A DNA stretch of 64,000 bases from Emydura subglobosa (lineage: Eukaryota; Chordata; Testudines; Chelidae): the NCBI GenBank assembly GCA_007922225.1, contig ML679966.1:55609889-55673888 (forward strand). The letters run 5' to 3'. Positions 51,078-64,000 of this stretch are shown in pieces. Each line of letters opens with the position of its first letter. Position 1 is the stretch's first letter. The notes under the pieces were generated by a model. It had not been told where the DNA came from. It did no database searches and worked only from the letters and a program-made list of their open reading frames with translations. Position numbers and translations under genes: made by a program.

Positions 51078-51492
51078 TCTGATCACGCTGACACTGGTGT
51101 AAATCTCAAACAACTCCATCAGTTCAATTCTGAGTCCTTCTATGGCTATTATGTGTTGATCACGTGGTACACAGTAGCCATATTAATGGCTTAAATGGTC
51201 AGGTGGGAATTCTTCCAGTCATCATATCCTTCCTAGCCCATCAGATGGGGCATGCTGGGAGCATGATAGGAGCATGCTGCAGTCTGGCAAATTTTGGCTG
51301 ATAGATGGCCATTTTGGCATCCCTGGCACTGCTCTAAATTCGACTCAAACTTGAACTGGCTCCCAGCCACACCCAGGACTGGGAAATCACATCCTGCTCT
51401 CCCATCTCTATCATGCACCACAGCGGTAAAGAACTGACCCCATGGCTTAAACTGAGTTACTCTAGATTTACATCAGGGTCCGTGAGATCAGA
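51078..51492. mobile_element. Element with separated terminal inverted repeats
   Basis: The left end tctgatcacgctgacactgg tgtaaatc (near 51078-51116) matches the inverse of the right end (agatttacatcagggtccgt, 51460-51490). About 340 bp of unrelated sequence lies between them. This is either a larger non-autonomous element or a palindromic element split by a later insertion. Confidence 0.55.
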
Positions 51493-52095
51493 CTATAACT
51501 CTATTTCAAAACAGTTTTTAAATTACTGGTATAACTAGGCTGACTACATTCAAACACTGACTGTAACAGACATGTAACTGTATCTGATCTTAACCGTGCA
51601 TTTACAAATATGGTTCACTTAATTTGTAGTCTTAAATTGCAAATTTTCAGATACTGAATAGGCAAAATGTGTCTAGAAGATATAACTTGTCACAGTGGTG
51701 TTATTTGCTTATTATTTAAAAATGTAATTTCTACAGTCCATTCATATTTATGTGGTGCAAAAAATATTGAGAATGATCCTTTGGCGGACACAATCCCTAT
51801 CATCTATCTAAATATAGCTATATAAATTACAAAATATAAATAAGAACTGACAAAGTATCATGTTGTTTTTTCTAATCACTGAACAACTCAAGAAAGCAAG
51901 AATGAAAATGTCACATGTGTAAATTCAGTTCAGGCAGTTTATCCATACATAAATGCTTTGCATTCCACAGTCCTCACCTACAACATTTTTATGATCTGTT
52001 TCTTGAATTGTACACATCAATTGCCAGCAGAGTTTAAATTCTCATACATTATTTCCCAGAGCCCCCCATGTCCTCTCCCTGTGCTATAAAATCTC

Positions 52096-52205
52096 ACCGG
52101 TGGGGGAGGGGGCTTTGAGGAACTTGGAGCTTCTGCCCCACGGGGGGGGAGGGAGGGGAGAGGAGGAACCCCCAGGCTTGGGGCTTCTGCTCCATGGGGA
52201 GCCCT
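52096..52205. repeat. G-rich tandem patch
   Basis: Two diverged copies of a unit of about 55 bp (cttggagcttctgccccacg and cttggggcttctgctccatg), each followed by G runs. The densest stretches are 52101-52112 and 52142-52159, with G runs of 3 to 8. On the TLL1 transcript the patch is C-rich. Confidence 0.7.
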
Positions 52206-52378
52206 GGCACACCCCAGGACTTTGAAAATATTTACCAGAGCAGATCTCTGGACAGCTCCATCTGAATTTAAGCCCTGCCAGCATGGAAACAGATTAGTAA
52301 ACAGCTGACTCAAAAGATGTATTGTTTCTCATAAACAACATAGTAAAACATAGTTGTTGGTGTGAGTGTCTATTTTTA

Positions 52379-52603
<225 letters not shown>

Positions 52604-53164
52604 TTATTTTACAAATAAGAACTATATGTAACATAATTCAGAAGGTAAACTACAAAATATGAAACATAAAAAGAAAAACATGAATGTAAGAGAAAAATTC
52701 CCAAGTGAAAAAAATGGTTTGAACTGTAGGAATGATATTAGAAAATAGTCTTGCTTTAATACAAACTGGCAATCACTTTTGTGTTTCTAATAGACAATAA
52801 CAGCACAGACATTTCCTATTCAAATGGAAAAAATTGTTGGGACCTAATACTTGTCATATTTAAGACAATCTATTGTTTGCTTAGTCAGTTTTGTCTGCTT
52901 GGCAACAACGTGAACAATTACACATTGCCTTGTTGTGAAATTCTTCCTCATGAAGTCCCTGTTACTAATGAAGTTTCAAGGAGGTGTTAAAGGTCTTACT
53001 TACATCCATGAAAAGCAAGGTAAATCAGAATTAAGGTTGACAATGCATCTTTATTTCATCTAAGTGTGCTAAACTATTTTAATGTAAGTGTTTTTAGCAA
53101 GATTATTCTTCTGTTATGTGTTAGACCCTTGAGCTATCCTTCTGCTGCTAAGACATGAATGGTG

Positions 53165-53255
53165 AACCAAATTCTACTTTCTATTAGAATTATATAAATC
53201 CATGCTAACTCATTTGACTTCCACAGAATTACTCCAAATGACTCTGGTATAATAG
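53165..53255. repeat. Palindromic repeat remnant
   Basis: aaattctactttctattaga ... tccatgctaactcatttgac faces cttccacagaattactccaa ... ctctggtataat as an eroded fold-back. It resembles the 18966-19075 palindrome in its centre. Boundaries are approximate. Confidence 0.45.
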
Positions 53256-54740
53256 TGGGAAAGATTAGTTATTAATCTTAGCTCAGAATTTCCTTTGTTT
53301 GGTGGGTTTGTCTGATTTTTTAAAAATCATATTAATGGTTTTTATGAGTTAATTATGGTAGTATTAAATTAATATGAGAAGTAATATGAACAAAGGAATA
53401 TGTTCCATTAACGTACTCCAGAGTTTGAAGACCTTTTAATTCTGATGTCATGTCACTGGGCTTATTAAAAGTGTTGCTAGATTTTCTCTCTTACTCTTTA
53501 TACTCGTTTATACTTGTAGCACATCCACTGAAAGCTAAAATCTTGTATTACCACTTATCAGTGTTGACTGCATAATGCAGTTTCATAATCCTCAATGCAA
53601 GGCAGAAATCCTAGCCTATGAAGAAAGGCTGCTTTCTAAAGTATAATAAATTGGCCATTTTAAATACGTGGGCTATATCCTGCCCTCACTGCACATGTAA
53701 AGCTCCCTATGACACCACTAGGATTATTGCATAAAGACAGACTGGAGGATATACTTTTAATTTAAATTAGAAGTGACGGGTCAAAATACTAACTAACCAT
53801 CTAAATAACTATTTCTAGGTACCAAGCAGGATTTTGGGGAAACAAAACAACTACTGTAACAAGAAATGATTATTTCATTGTTCACTGGTATAACCTGAAA
53901 ATGACCAACCAGGAGAATTTAAAATCTGGACACTAATAAATCATTCCTCTTTTGATACTCCAGCACCACCTTAAAATGGCTTATGAAAATAACAAGCCAG
54001 TGGCTATGTGTTGTAGCTATTACTTCATGAAGTTTTGTGGTCTCTGTTGTTTATCCTGGTGACTAAAGGAAATCCCAATAATTAACAGATGGTAAGGTTC
54101 CACACTGAATAGGACTCCTCCTCTAAACATAATCAATGCCAACCCTTATTTGGCCTTAAGAGCTTCTGTAAGTGATACAAAACACTCTCTTCAGCCTAGG
54201 GGCAGAAAATGATTCCCTATAGCACACTCAGTTTCTGCCAGCCTGGAGTGTCTGAGACTAGAACCAGAAATCAAATCCTCACCCTGTATTCATTACAGAT
54301 CACTAAAACTGGTTACAGTTATTCTTTTCTATTCTATGTATCGTCTTATATCACCTTCCTCAACATAGTGTCTGAGCACCTTCTAGTAGTGCATGAAACA
54401 ACATCTATCATGTGCATTTCATTCCCACACTCATCGTCTTCCTGTGAGGAGAATTATGTGTGAAGTGTTCTGTTTCGGTAGATTTTTTTTTTAAATGTAC
54501 GTGCTGCCATGTATTTGTATTAGAGATGGCAAGTCATATAAGTGTTCCGTCCTTGTACTTATAGTGAAAAGTAGTGAGATTGATGATGGGCCTTAGTGCA
54601 TGTGAGAGTTCATTCCACAGTTTTGGATCAGCCCCTAATAAAACGGTGTCTCCTATGTCGTTGAGCTTTATCCAGTCATTCATGGTTTATATATGGTCCC
54701 CATCACAGTAAATATCTGCATACCTCATAATCAATGTATT

Positions 54741-54876
54741 TATCCTCACAGTACCCCTGTGAAGTAAGAAAATGCTACTATCCCCATTTTACAGACTGAG
54801 GCATACAGACGCTACATGATTTGTCCAAGGTCACACAAAGTCTGGGATGTAGCAGAGACTTGAACCTGAATTGTCC
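54741..54876 (-). mobile_element. MIR-like SINE, antisense
   Basis: tccccattttacagactgag, catgatttgtccaaggtcac acaaa and gcagagacttgaacctgaat follow the reverse order of the MIR core and tRNA-related part. Diverged and old. Confidence 0.75.
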
Positions 54877-55661
54877 TCCACAGACTTTATCCTTGTGGGT
54901 TCCATTGGCATTATTGGCAATCTTTTTATAGGGTGGTTAACAGCCAAGTTACGGAGTATGAAATGTAATCAGCACTATCGGTGAAAGACTTCCCCCACAC
55001 TCAAACTCCATAGATGGGCTGTGCAAGGATAACAGCCATTGGAACAGCAATGTGGGAGCTACCAATGTGGGAACTGGATTGTTGATTGTGTGGCTCCAAT
55101 GGCACTAACACCATGAACAGTGCCAAATGAGTTGCAGTCTCAAGTCTAGTTGAGCCCTGTCCCATAACCCTGGTTTGTGAGGTAGATTTTCCAAACTTGC
55201 ACCTCACTCACTATGCCCACATAGTTACACAGTTATTTAGACTTTATGTATAGAAGTGACTTTCACTCTAAGAGAAAGGAACACTTTACACATAAAAATG
55301 CCTAAACATTTCATTTGCTTGATTCTTCTAAATTTAATTTTTTGCAGAATATAAGGTGTTACAAAATAATAGACAACTATTATGAAATGAGGCTCACAAG
55401 ATATCTTTACATTAAATCTAAAGAATTGTAACAAGATTAAAAAGCTGCTTTGAAATGGAATATCATGAGGAGGTCATTAAGCAATGCCTTTTAAAAAATA
55501 ATCATATTATCTTATATTGTCTGATTTAAAGAAATACAACAAGCTGTGTTTTGACTTCTTTTGCAGTACTCTCTGCTGAGGAACATAATATTTTAAAGCT
55601 GTTCTGGAAATGCCATTGTTAAATCTATGGTTCCTAGTTTTCACATACTAGAATGGAATTA

Positions 55662-58223
<2,562 letters not shown>

Positions 58224-58523
58224 TCAATAGAGATTAAAAGTTTCCATGAGGTATGCAAGTATCAATAAACCTTCCAAGAAAATACCTTAAAAATAAAATT
58301 TGTCTAGAGAGTAATTAAAAAAAAAAAAGTACATTTTATGACTTAGTGCTACAACAATTAGCTGAAGTTAGTAATTACAGTATTTAACACAAAGTATTAT
58401 TATACATAACTATTAGATTGAATTTCTTTATTCATGATCTTCATCCTAGTTGCCACTTGTGACCCATGGAACTGTTACTTGTGTCCCTGGAGTCACTCAG
58501 AAATACAAAGGAGATTTGAACTC

Positions 58524-58550
58524 TAAATAAATAAATAAATAAAAATAAAA
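58524..58550. repeat. (AAAT)n microsatellite
   Basis: Four to five AAAT units followed by an A-rich end. Confidence 0.9.
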
Positions 58551-59849
58551 TGGCTGTGATTAAAATCAGTCCTTTTGTAGAGTCCTGCTGCTCCTTGCGC
58601 TTGGCTGTCTTGCACATGAGAATAGCTCATGTAACACAGCCAGGTGTGCAGAGGAAGTGATTGGCCCTCTACTGCTCTGTTTAGGCATGGAGCATCTATT
58701 GCAAAGTCATCTCAGGATCATTAGGAAGTGCTGCCATCAGCTTTTTCAAAGTCCTTTTCCACATTCCCTGAGTAAGGAGCCATTAAGAAAAATCTTTTTT
58801 TCCTGAGTAGAGGAGACAGTGCACTCCTCCCTCAAAAACCCTCCACATCTTCACTCTTTCTGCCTCAGGGAGAGAGGTTGCCCACACACACCCTCATCCT
58901 CCACTGCAGAGCCAGGAACAGGAAGAAGAAATAATAGATGGCTAACATTCTACTTCAGTATGCAAAAAGCAAAACATATTTTAAAGTCTAAAAATAGTTT
59001 ATATGAAAATACATAAAAGATAAAAAAGAACAATAGTAAAGTGTCCATGACAGAACCATACTAGACTTGAGTCTTCGCTCAGGTAGTCTCCTTTCAATAG
59101 TCAAACACTAGTTTTCATACCATTGTATAAGTTCATTGATTTCACTGGGACTACATATATGCTTAAATTTAATCATGTACATAAGTGCTTTCATGGATTG
59201 GTGCCTAAATCACATCAGAAATTGAATTAGAAAACTATTGTGTCTACATCTATTTTCCCAAACCTTTTTACTAGGCCCCACAGACTTGTGTCTCCATAAA
59301 ATCCCCCAACTCTGAAAACACACAACTACTCCCCCTCTATAGTATTCCTGCTGTATTTCTAACTCAGTCCAGAACCACCAAATGGTTTGAGGCTGAACAA
59401 AGTTTTGTTTCTAACAAGAACATAAAAGCTCTGAGTTTGGTTCCAATAGCTCAACCTTTCAGCCAGACTTTCATAGCTGGGGGGAAGAAGAGGAAGAGAC
59501 AAGAGAAGTAGTAGAAGAGAGCAAGGGTAGATTCCTGCTTTGGCCATATCTGTTGTACTTGCCAACACTCATCCATATTTCATAGTCACTCAACTTTGGT
59601 TGGCTACCGGGTAAATCTGCTTTCATTTTTATCTGAAAATTCACACGACTTCATTAATTATGGTTGAAAGATTTGAGACATTAGATATTGTTAATTATAT
59701 CATAACCCTTTGAAGATTTACCTAACATCTGTTAACCCACAGTAGAAAGCACAAAAGAGATGAATACTTTGTAGATAATCTTGAAATTGAGTGAAATGAG
59801 GTTTTAAATCCTATGATACTCCTATATTTGAGTAAACAAGAATGCAGTT

Positions 59850-59864
59850 TCTCTCTCTCTCTCC
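59850..59864. repeat. (TC)n short microsatellite
   Basis: Seven TC units. Confidence 0.85.
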
Positions 59865-60364
59865 CTGGAGATTTTTCTGGGTATATGTGATGCATACTGG
59901 TGTGCACAAAAGTAATATTTCAATATTGGCAGATTGTAGTCCAGAAATAAGTGATTTACTTGTTCTCCCTCTCCCCTCTTCTTGGATAAGAGTTTTCATC
60001 CTGAAGAGTCATATTTTTCTGAGGAGGTGTTAAAAAAATGCTTCACAATTGGTCTCATCTTTCATTCCTGTTTTTCTGTGCTTTCATGATTCAAATGTAA
60101 ACTAATGGAACTGAGATGGCCTTTTCAACATCCATATTCAGCATTCATCTGAGATATCTGCTCTTTTGGAAGGGCTGGAAAAATGTAGTCTGCTCACTAT
60201 GACAGGAAAAGGAAAGAATGGAGACTAAAGCAAAACCTATAGGGATGGAAAGATATTTGGAGTCAAATGATTGGCTGAGATTTCCGACACACATCTGTCT
60301 CTATCACTTTATCTATCTTTGACTATCTACTGTATAGCAAGAATAGTAAGAGGTGAATATTGCT

Positions 60365-62375
60365 CCACCACGAGCTCTTTAATGATCTTAAAACCAAAAA
60401 TGAATCCTACAAAAAGTGAAAACATGGATGAATTACTAAGAAGGAGTTAAAAGGAATAGCACAGGGATATGGAGACAAATCAGAAAGACTAAGGTACAAA
60501 ATGAGTTACCCCTAACAATAAGCATAGCATAAAATAGCATAAAAGGTAATAAGAAGAAGTTCTTTAAATATATCAGGAACAAGAGAAAACTGAGAGTGTA
60601 GATCTTTTACTTAGTGGGGAAGGAATGCTAATAACTGATGATATCAAGAAGGCTGAGATGTTTACGGCCTAATTTGCTTCATTCATCACTAAAAAGGTTA
60701 ATGGTTACCAGATACTCAACACAATTTATATTAACAACAAGGGAGAAGAAAGGCAAGACAAAATAGGGAAAACACAGATTAAAGAATATTTAGATAAATT
60801 ATACATATTCAAGACATCAGAGCCTGATGAAATACATCCTAGGGTACTGAAACAATCTCAGAACCATTAGCAATTATCTTTGAGAATTCATGGAGGATGG
60901 GCAAGGCCCCAAAGGACAGGAGAATGGCAAATAGAATAACGATCTTTAAAAGGGGGAACAAAGAGGACCTGGGGACCAGTGCACTTCACTTCAATATCTG
61001 GAAAGATACAGGAACCAATTATTAAACTATCAATTTGTAAGCACCTAGAGGATAATAGGGTTATAAGCAATAGCCAGAATAGATATGTCAAGAACATATC
61101 TACCAAATTAACCTAATTTCCTTCTTTAATGTAGTAGATATGATATCTTTATTTTAGTGAAGGTTTTGACAAGTCCGTCATGGCATTCTCATAAGCAAAC
61201 TAGGAAAATATGGTTTAAATGAAATTATTATAAGGTGAAAACAATGAGAGTCCTGTAGCACCTTAAAGACTAACAAATTTCTGCAGGCATAAGCTTTTGT
61301 GGACTGCAACCCACTTCATCAGATAAGGTGGGCACACAAGTAGTTGAAAGACTACCTTCAAGAGTAGTTATCAATGGTTCACTGTCAAACTGGGAAGGCG
61401 CATCTAGTAGGGCCCTGAAGGGGTCTGTCCTGTCAATATTTTCATTAATGACTTGGATAATGGAGTGGAGAATATGCTTATAAAATTAGTGGCTGACACC
61501 AAGCAGGGAGGGGTTGCAAGGACTTTGGAGGACAGGATTAGAATTGGAAAGGAATTTTTACAAATTGGAGAATTAGTTTGAAATAAACAAGATGAAATTC
61601 AAAATAAACAAGCGCAAAGTACTACACTGAGGAAGGAAAAATCAAATACACAACTAAAAAATGGAGAATCACTACTTAGGCTAAGCTACTGCTTGAAAGG
61701 ATCTGGGGGTTCTAATAGATCACAAATTGAATATGAATCAACGTCACGCAATTGTATAAAGGACTAATGTCATCCTGGAGAGTATTAACTGGAGTGTGAT
61801 TTATAAGACATGAGATGTAATTGTGTCTCTGTTTTAATCGGCACTGGTGAGGCCTCAACTAGAGTACTATGTCCAGTTCTGGACACTGCATTTTAGGAAA
61901 GATGTGGGGCACATTGGACGGAGTCCAGAGGAGAGCAACAAAAATGATAAAAGATTTAGAAAACCTGATCTATGAGGAGAGGTTAAAAACTGGCCATGGT
62001 TAGTTTTGAGAAAAGAAGACTGAAGCAGGTCCCAACAATAGTCTTCAAATATGTTAAGAGCTGTTATAAAAAGGACAGTGATCCACTGTTCTTCATGTCC
62101 ACTGAAGGGAGGACAAGAAGTAATGGACCTAATTTGCAACAAGAGAGATTTAAATAAGATATTAGGAAAATCTTTCTAACTCTAAGGGTAGTTAAACACT
62201 GGAATACAATTCCAAGGTTGTGGAATCCCAAACATTGGAGGTTTTTAAAAACATCTTAAACAAACACCTGTCAGAGGTGGTCCAGGTATACTTGGTCCTG
62301 CCCTCATCTTAGAAGGGCTGGACTAAATAACCTCTTGAGGTCCCTTTCAGCCCCTTTCTATTATTCTAATTTTGC
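60365..62375 (+). mobile_element. CR1 LINE, 5'-truncated, sense, about 2 kb
   Basis: This follows CR1 ORF2 and its 3' end in order: tcctacaaaaagtgaaaaca, agcctgatgaaatacatcct (before the palm), ctatcaatttgtaagcacct, aatggttcactgtcaaactg, aatgacttggataatggagt, gaggcctcaactagagtact, gtccagaggagagcaacaaa and the tail ctaaataacctcttgaggtc. Stops and indels throughout make it dead. A short element interrupts it at 61238-61322. It is the largest mobile element in the window and lies antisense to TLL1. Confidence 0.88.
61238..61322 (+). mobile_element. 85-bp element nested in CR1 with 8-bp target duplication
   Basis: The block tcctgtagcaccttaaagac and taacaaatttctgcaggcat aagctttt is a motif I recall as common in turtle and other non-mammalian genomes. 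It interrupts the CR1 frame exactly between two copies of ATAAGGTG (61230-61237 and 61323-61330). The duplication proves it is later than the CR1. Its class is uncertain; 8 bp would fit hAT. Confidence 0.75.
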
Positions 62376-62845
62376 AGGCCCTCGTTGAAGAGCCTAGAAA
62401 CCTGTAGAAGTAGCTAGAAGCAGGAAGAAGTACCAGCATAATGTGACCACCTTCTTTCTGTGATACTCAAGTGATCTACACATTAGAGTTTGCAAAATGC
62501 TCTCTGATTAAAAAAATAAAGTTAAAATAATTAACAGTTTATCCAAGATGATACCACATTACTCCCTAAACTGGTGGGTTACATGACTCTGTAGCTGAGC
62601 CTCAGCAATCGGTAACTGAGACTGTATTTAGGGGAAAAGACATTTTTAAATGTAATAAAATACATGGATTGGCTATTTTAGTTTGAGCCAAGTGCCTTGT
62701 GTTTACAAAGAGGGCAATAGCGTCTTCCATCAATATTATAACAGCCTCTATTGTGCCTTATATCCCACAGTCTATTACTTTTTCAAATCATGAGGCAATA
62801 GCCTAGTTCTACAAAATTCAACTATTGTCAATATCCTTCACTGTT

Positions 62846-62865
62846 TTCTTCTTCTTCTTCTTCTT
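62846..62865. repeat. (TTC)n microsatellite
   Basis: Six TTC units in a row. Confidence 0.9.
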
Positions 62866-63157
62866 TATTTTGATGGACTCAAACATCAACATAGAAGCTT
62901 TAAAGATTCTGATCTATTAGTTCCAAAAGCTAGGCAACTGATGCATTGTGACGTCAAAAAAACCCAAAACATCCAGCCCAGCATATAAAATCAATAAAAT
63001 GTTTGGTATGTAAAACAAATATTAATTACTTGCCTTTGAATAACAGTAGTGTATAATATTGTCCTTGGGAGCTTTAGTTTTTATATCACAAATGTTTTTA
63101 CAGTATATTCTTTGATTTTGTAGATTGTACTGCTAATTCCATTAAAAAGAGAATGTG

Positions 63158-63300
63158 GCCAAGATTTTCAAAGGTAAATAATGATTTAGAATGGTCAACT
63201 TGAGATACTTTAATGGTTTCCAGTTTTCAGAAGTGACGGGATGGGCCTTACTGAAATCATTCCCCGTTAGGTGTCTCAAGTTGAGCAGCCAAATGATGTT
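63158..63300. repeat. Inverted-repeat element remnant
   Basis: aagattttcaaaggtaaata and tcaacttgagatac on the left face gtgtctcaagttgagcagcc on the right. The left end resembles the 3240-3430 element. It is eroded and the boundaries are approximate. Confidence 0.5.
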
Positions 63301-64000
63301 AAAAACCGATGAAGAGTATCAGCATATATTTAAAAAATCAGCTGATTTTGGCAGTTTCTTAACTTTGATTACTAAATGGAGTTCAAGCATTCCACACAGG
63401 CTGCAGGCAAGCTCTTTGATTATATTTTCTACTTCAAAGGAAAACAGCAGTCAAAAGTAAACACTGAGTCTTAAAATAACAGCAGTAGTGTAGACTACTG
63501 GGGGGTCATTAGGATTTACTGCACTGGGTGCCCTGCCAAGCACAGATCAGATTCATCCAATTAAGTTACAACATTCTGATCACTCAGACAACATCGGTGA
63601 GTCAAAGAGTCAAGAACATTAAAAAAGTGATACATCAAAAGGAACAGATTTGCAATACCTTTGTTGTGACCACGTATCTAGGTGTGCTTGGCCCAAGGCC
63701 CAGGCATCTGTCTACAGTATGAGCACTTGTTATCCTCCTCAAACTCAGCCAACAGGCAGACTTTAAAGCTCCTGAACTCTTTAATCTTTATTGCATCAGA
63801 CAGCAGTTGAAGACAGTAACTATTTATGAATCTCTAATTCCATTTAATCAGTCTAGCTGATCAATAATGGTGAGCAAAGAGAAACAACTGGCAGAGAGAA
63901 AGTGAAGTGATTACTATAGCTATTCTTCTAGTAATAAGGTCTCTTTGAGCGTCACAGAGCTACCATAAAATGGGTCTTAAAAACGATGAGTGGGAAGGAG

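Overview
The window is vertebrate nuclear DNA lying wholly inside one large gene on the minus strand. It carries 14 internal exons of TLL1 (tolloid-like 1), a secreted astacin metalloprotease of the BMP1/tolloid family. Because the gene is on the minus strand, transcription runs from high to low coordinates. I rebuilt every exon by hand. All have AG acceptors, 13 have GT donors and one has a GC donor. Phases match at every junction, giving 674 complete codons with no stop. The first five exons (signal peptide, prodomain, N-terminal part of the protease) lie beyond base 64000. The last exons (CUB5 and C-terminus) lie before base 1. Exon numbers 6 to 19 assume the 21-exon human layout.

Layout in transcript order: exons 6-8 (58.2-52.4 kb) encode the catalytic core with the zinc motif and Met-turn. 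Exons 9-11 (42.9-34.1 kb) encode CUB1 and exons 12-13 (32.8-27.4 kb) CUB2. Exon 14 (25.7 kb) is EGF1, exons 15-16 (23.0-19.7 kb) CUB3, exon 17 (10.1 kb) EGF2, and exons 18-19 (8.2-2.1 kb) CUB4. Family knowledge: the protein is a procollagen C-proteinase and chordinase that also processes lysyl oxidase and growth-factor proproteins. Paralogue choice (TLL1 over BMP1 or TLL2) rests on remembered residue-level agreement with TLL1, strongest in CUB3 and CUB4.

The other roughly 97% is AT-rich intron. It holds CR1 LINE copies on both strands (13.75-15.25, 21.86-22.21 and 60.37-62.37 kb), two with nested insertions. It also holds a solo LTR with a 5-bp target duplication, many palindromic or terminal-inverted-repeat elements, MIR-like SINE relics and simple repeats. 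CR1 dominance plus these palindromic families suggests a non-mammalian amniote, most likely a turtle, with a crocodilian as the alternative. This is inference from remembered repeat families.

I found no second protein gene, RNA gene, CRISPR array or new multi-gene system. The points most worth checking are the GC-AG intron 11, a read-through tail plus poly(A) signal after CUB3 that would mimic the BMP1 short isoform, a 255-bp near-perfect palindrome, and the intronic solo LTR.
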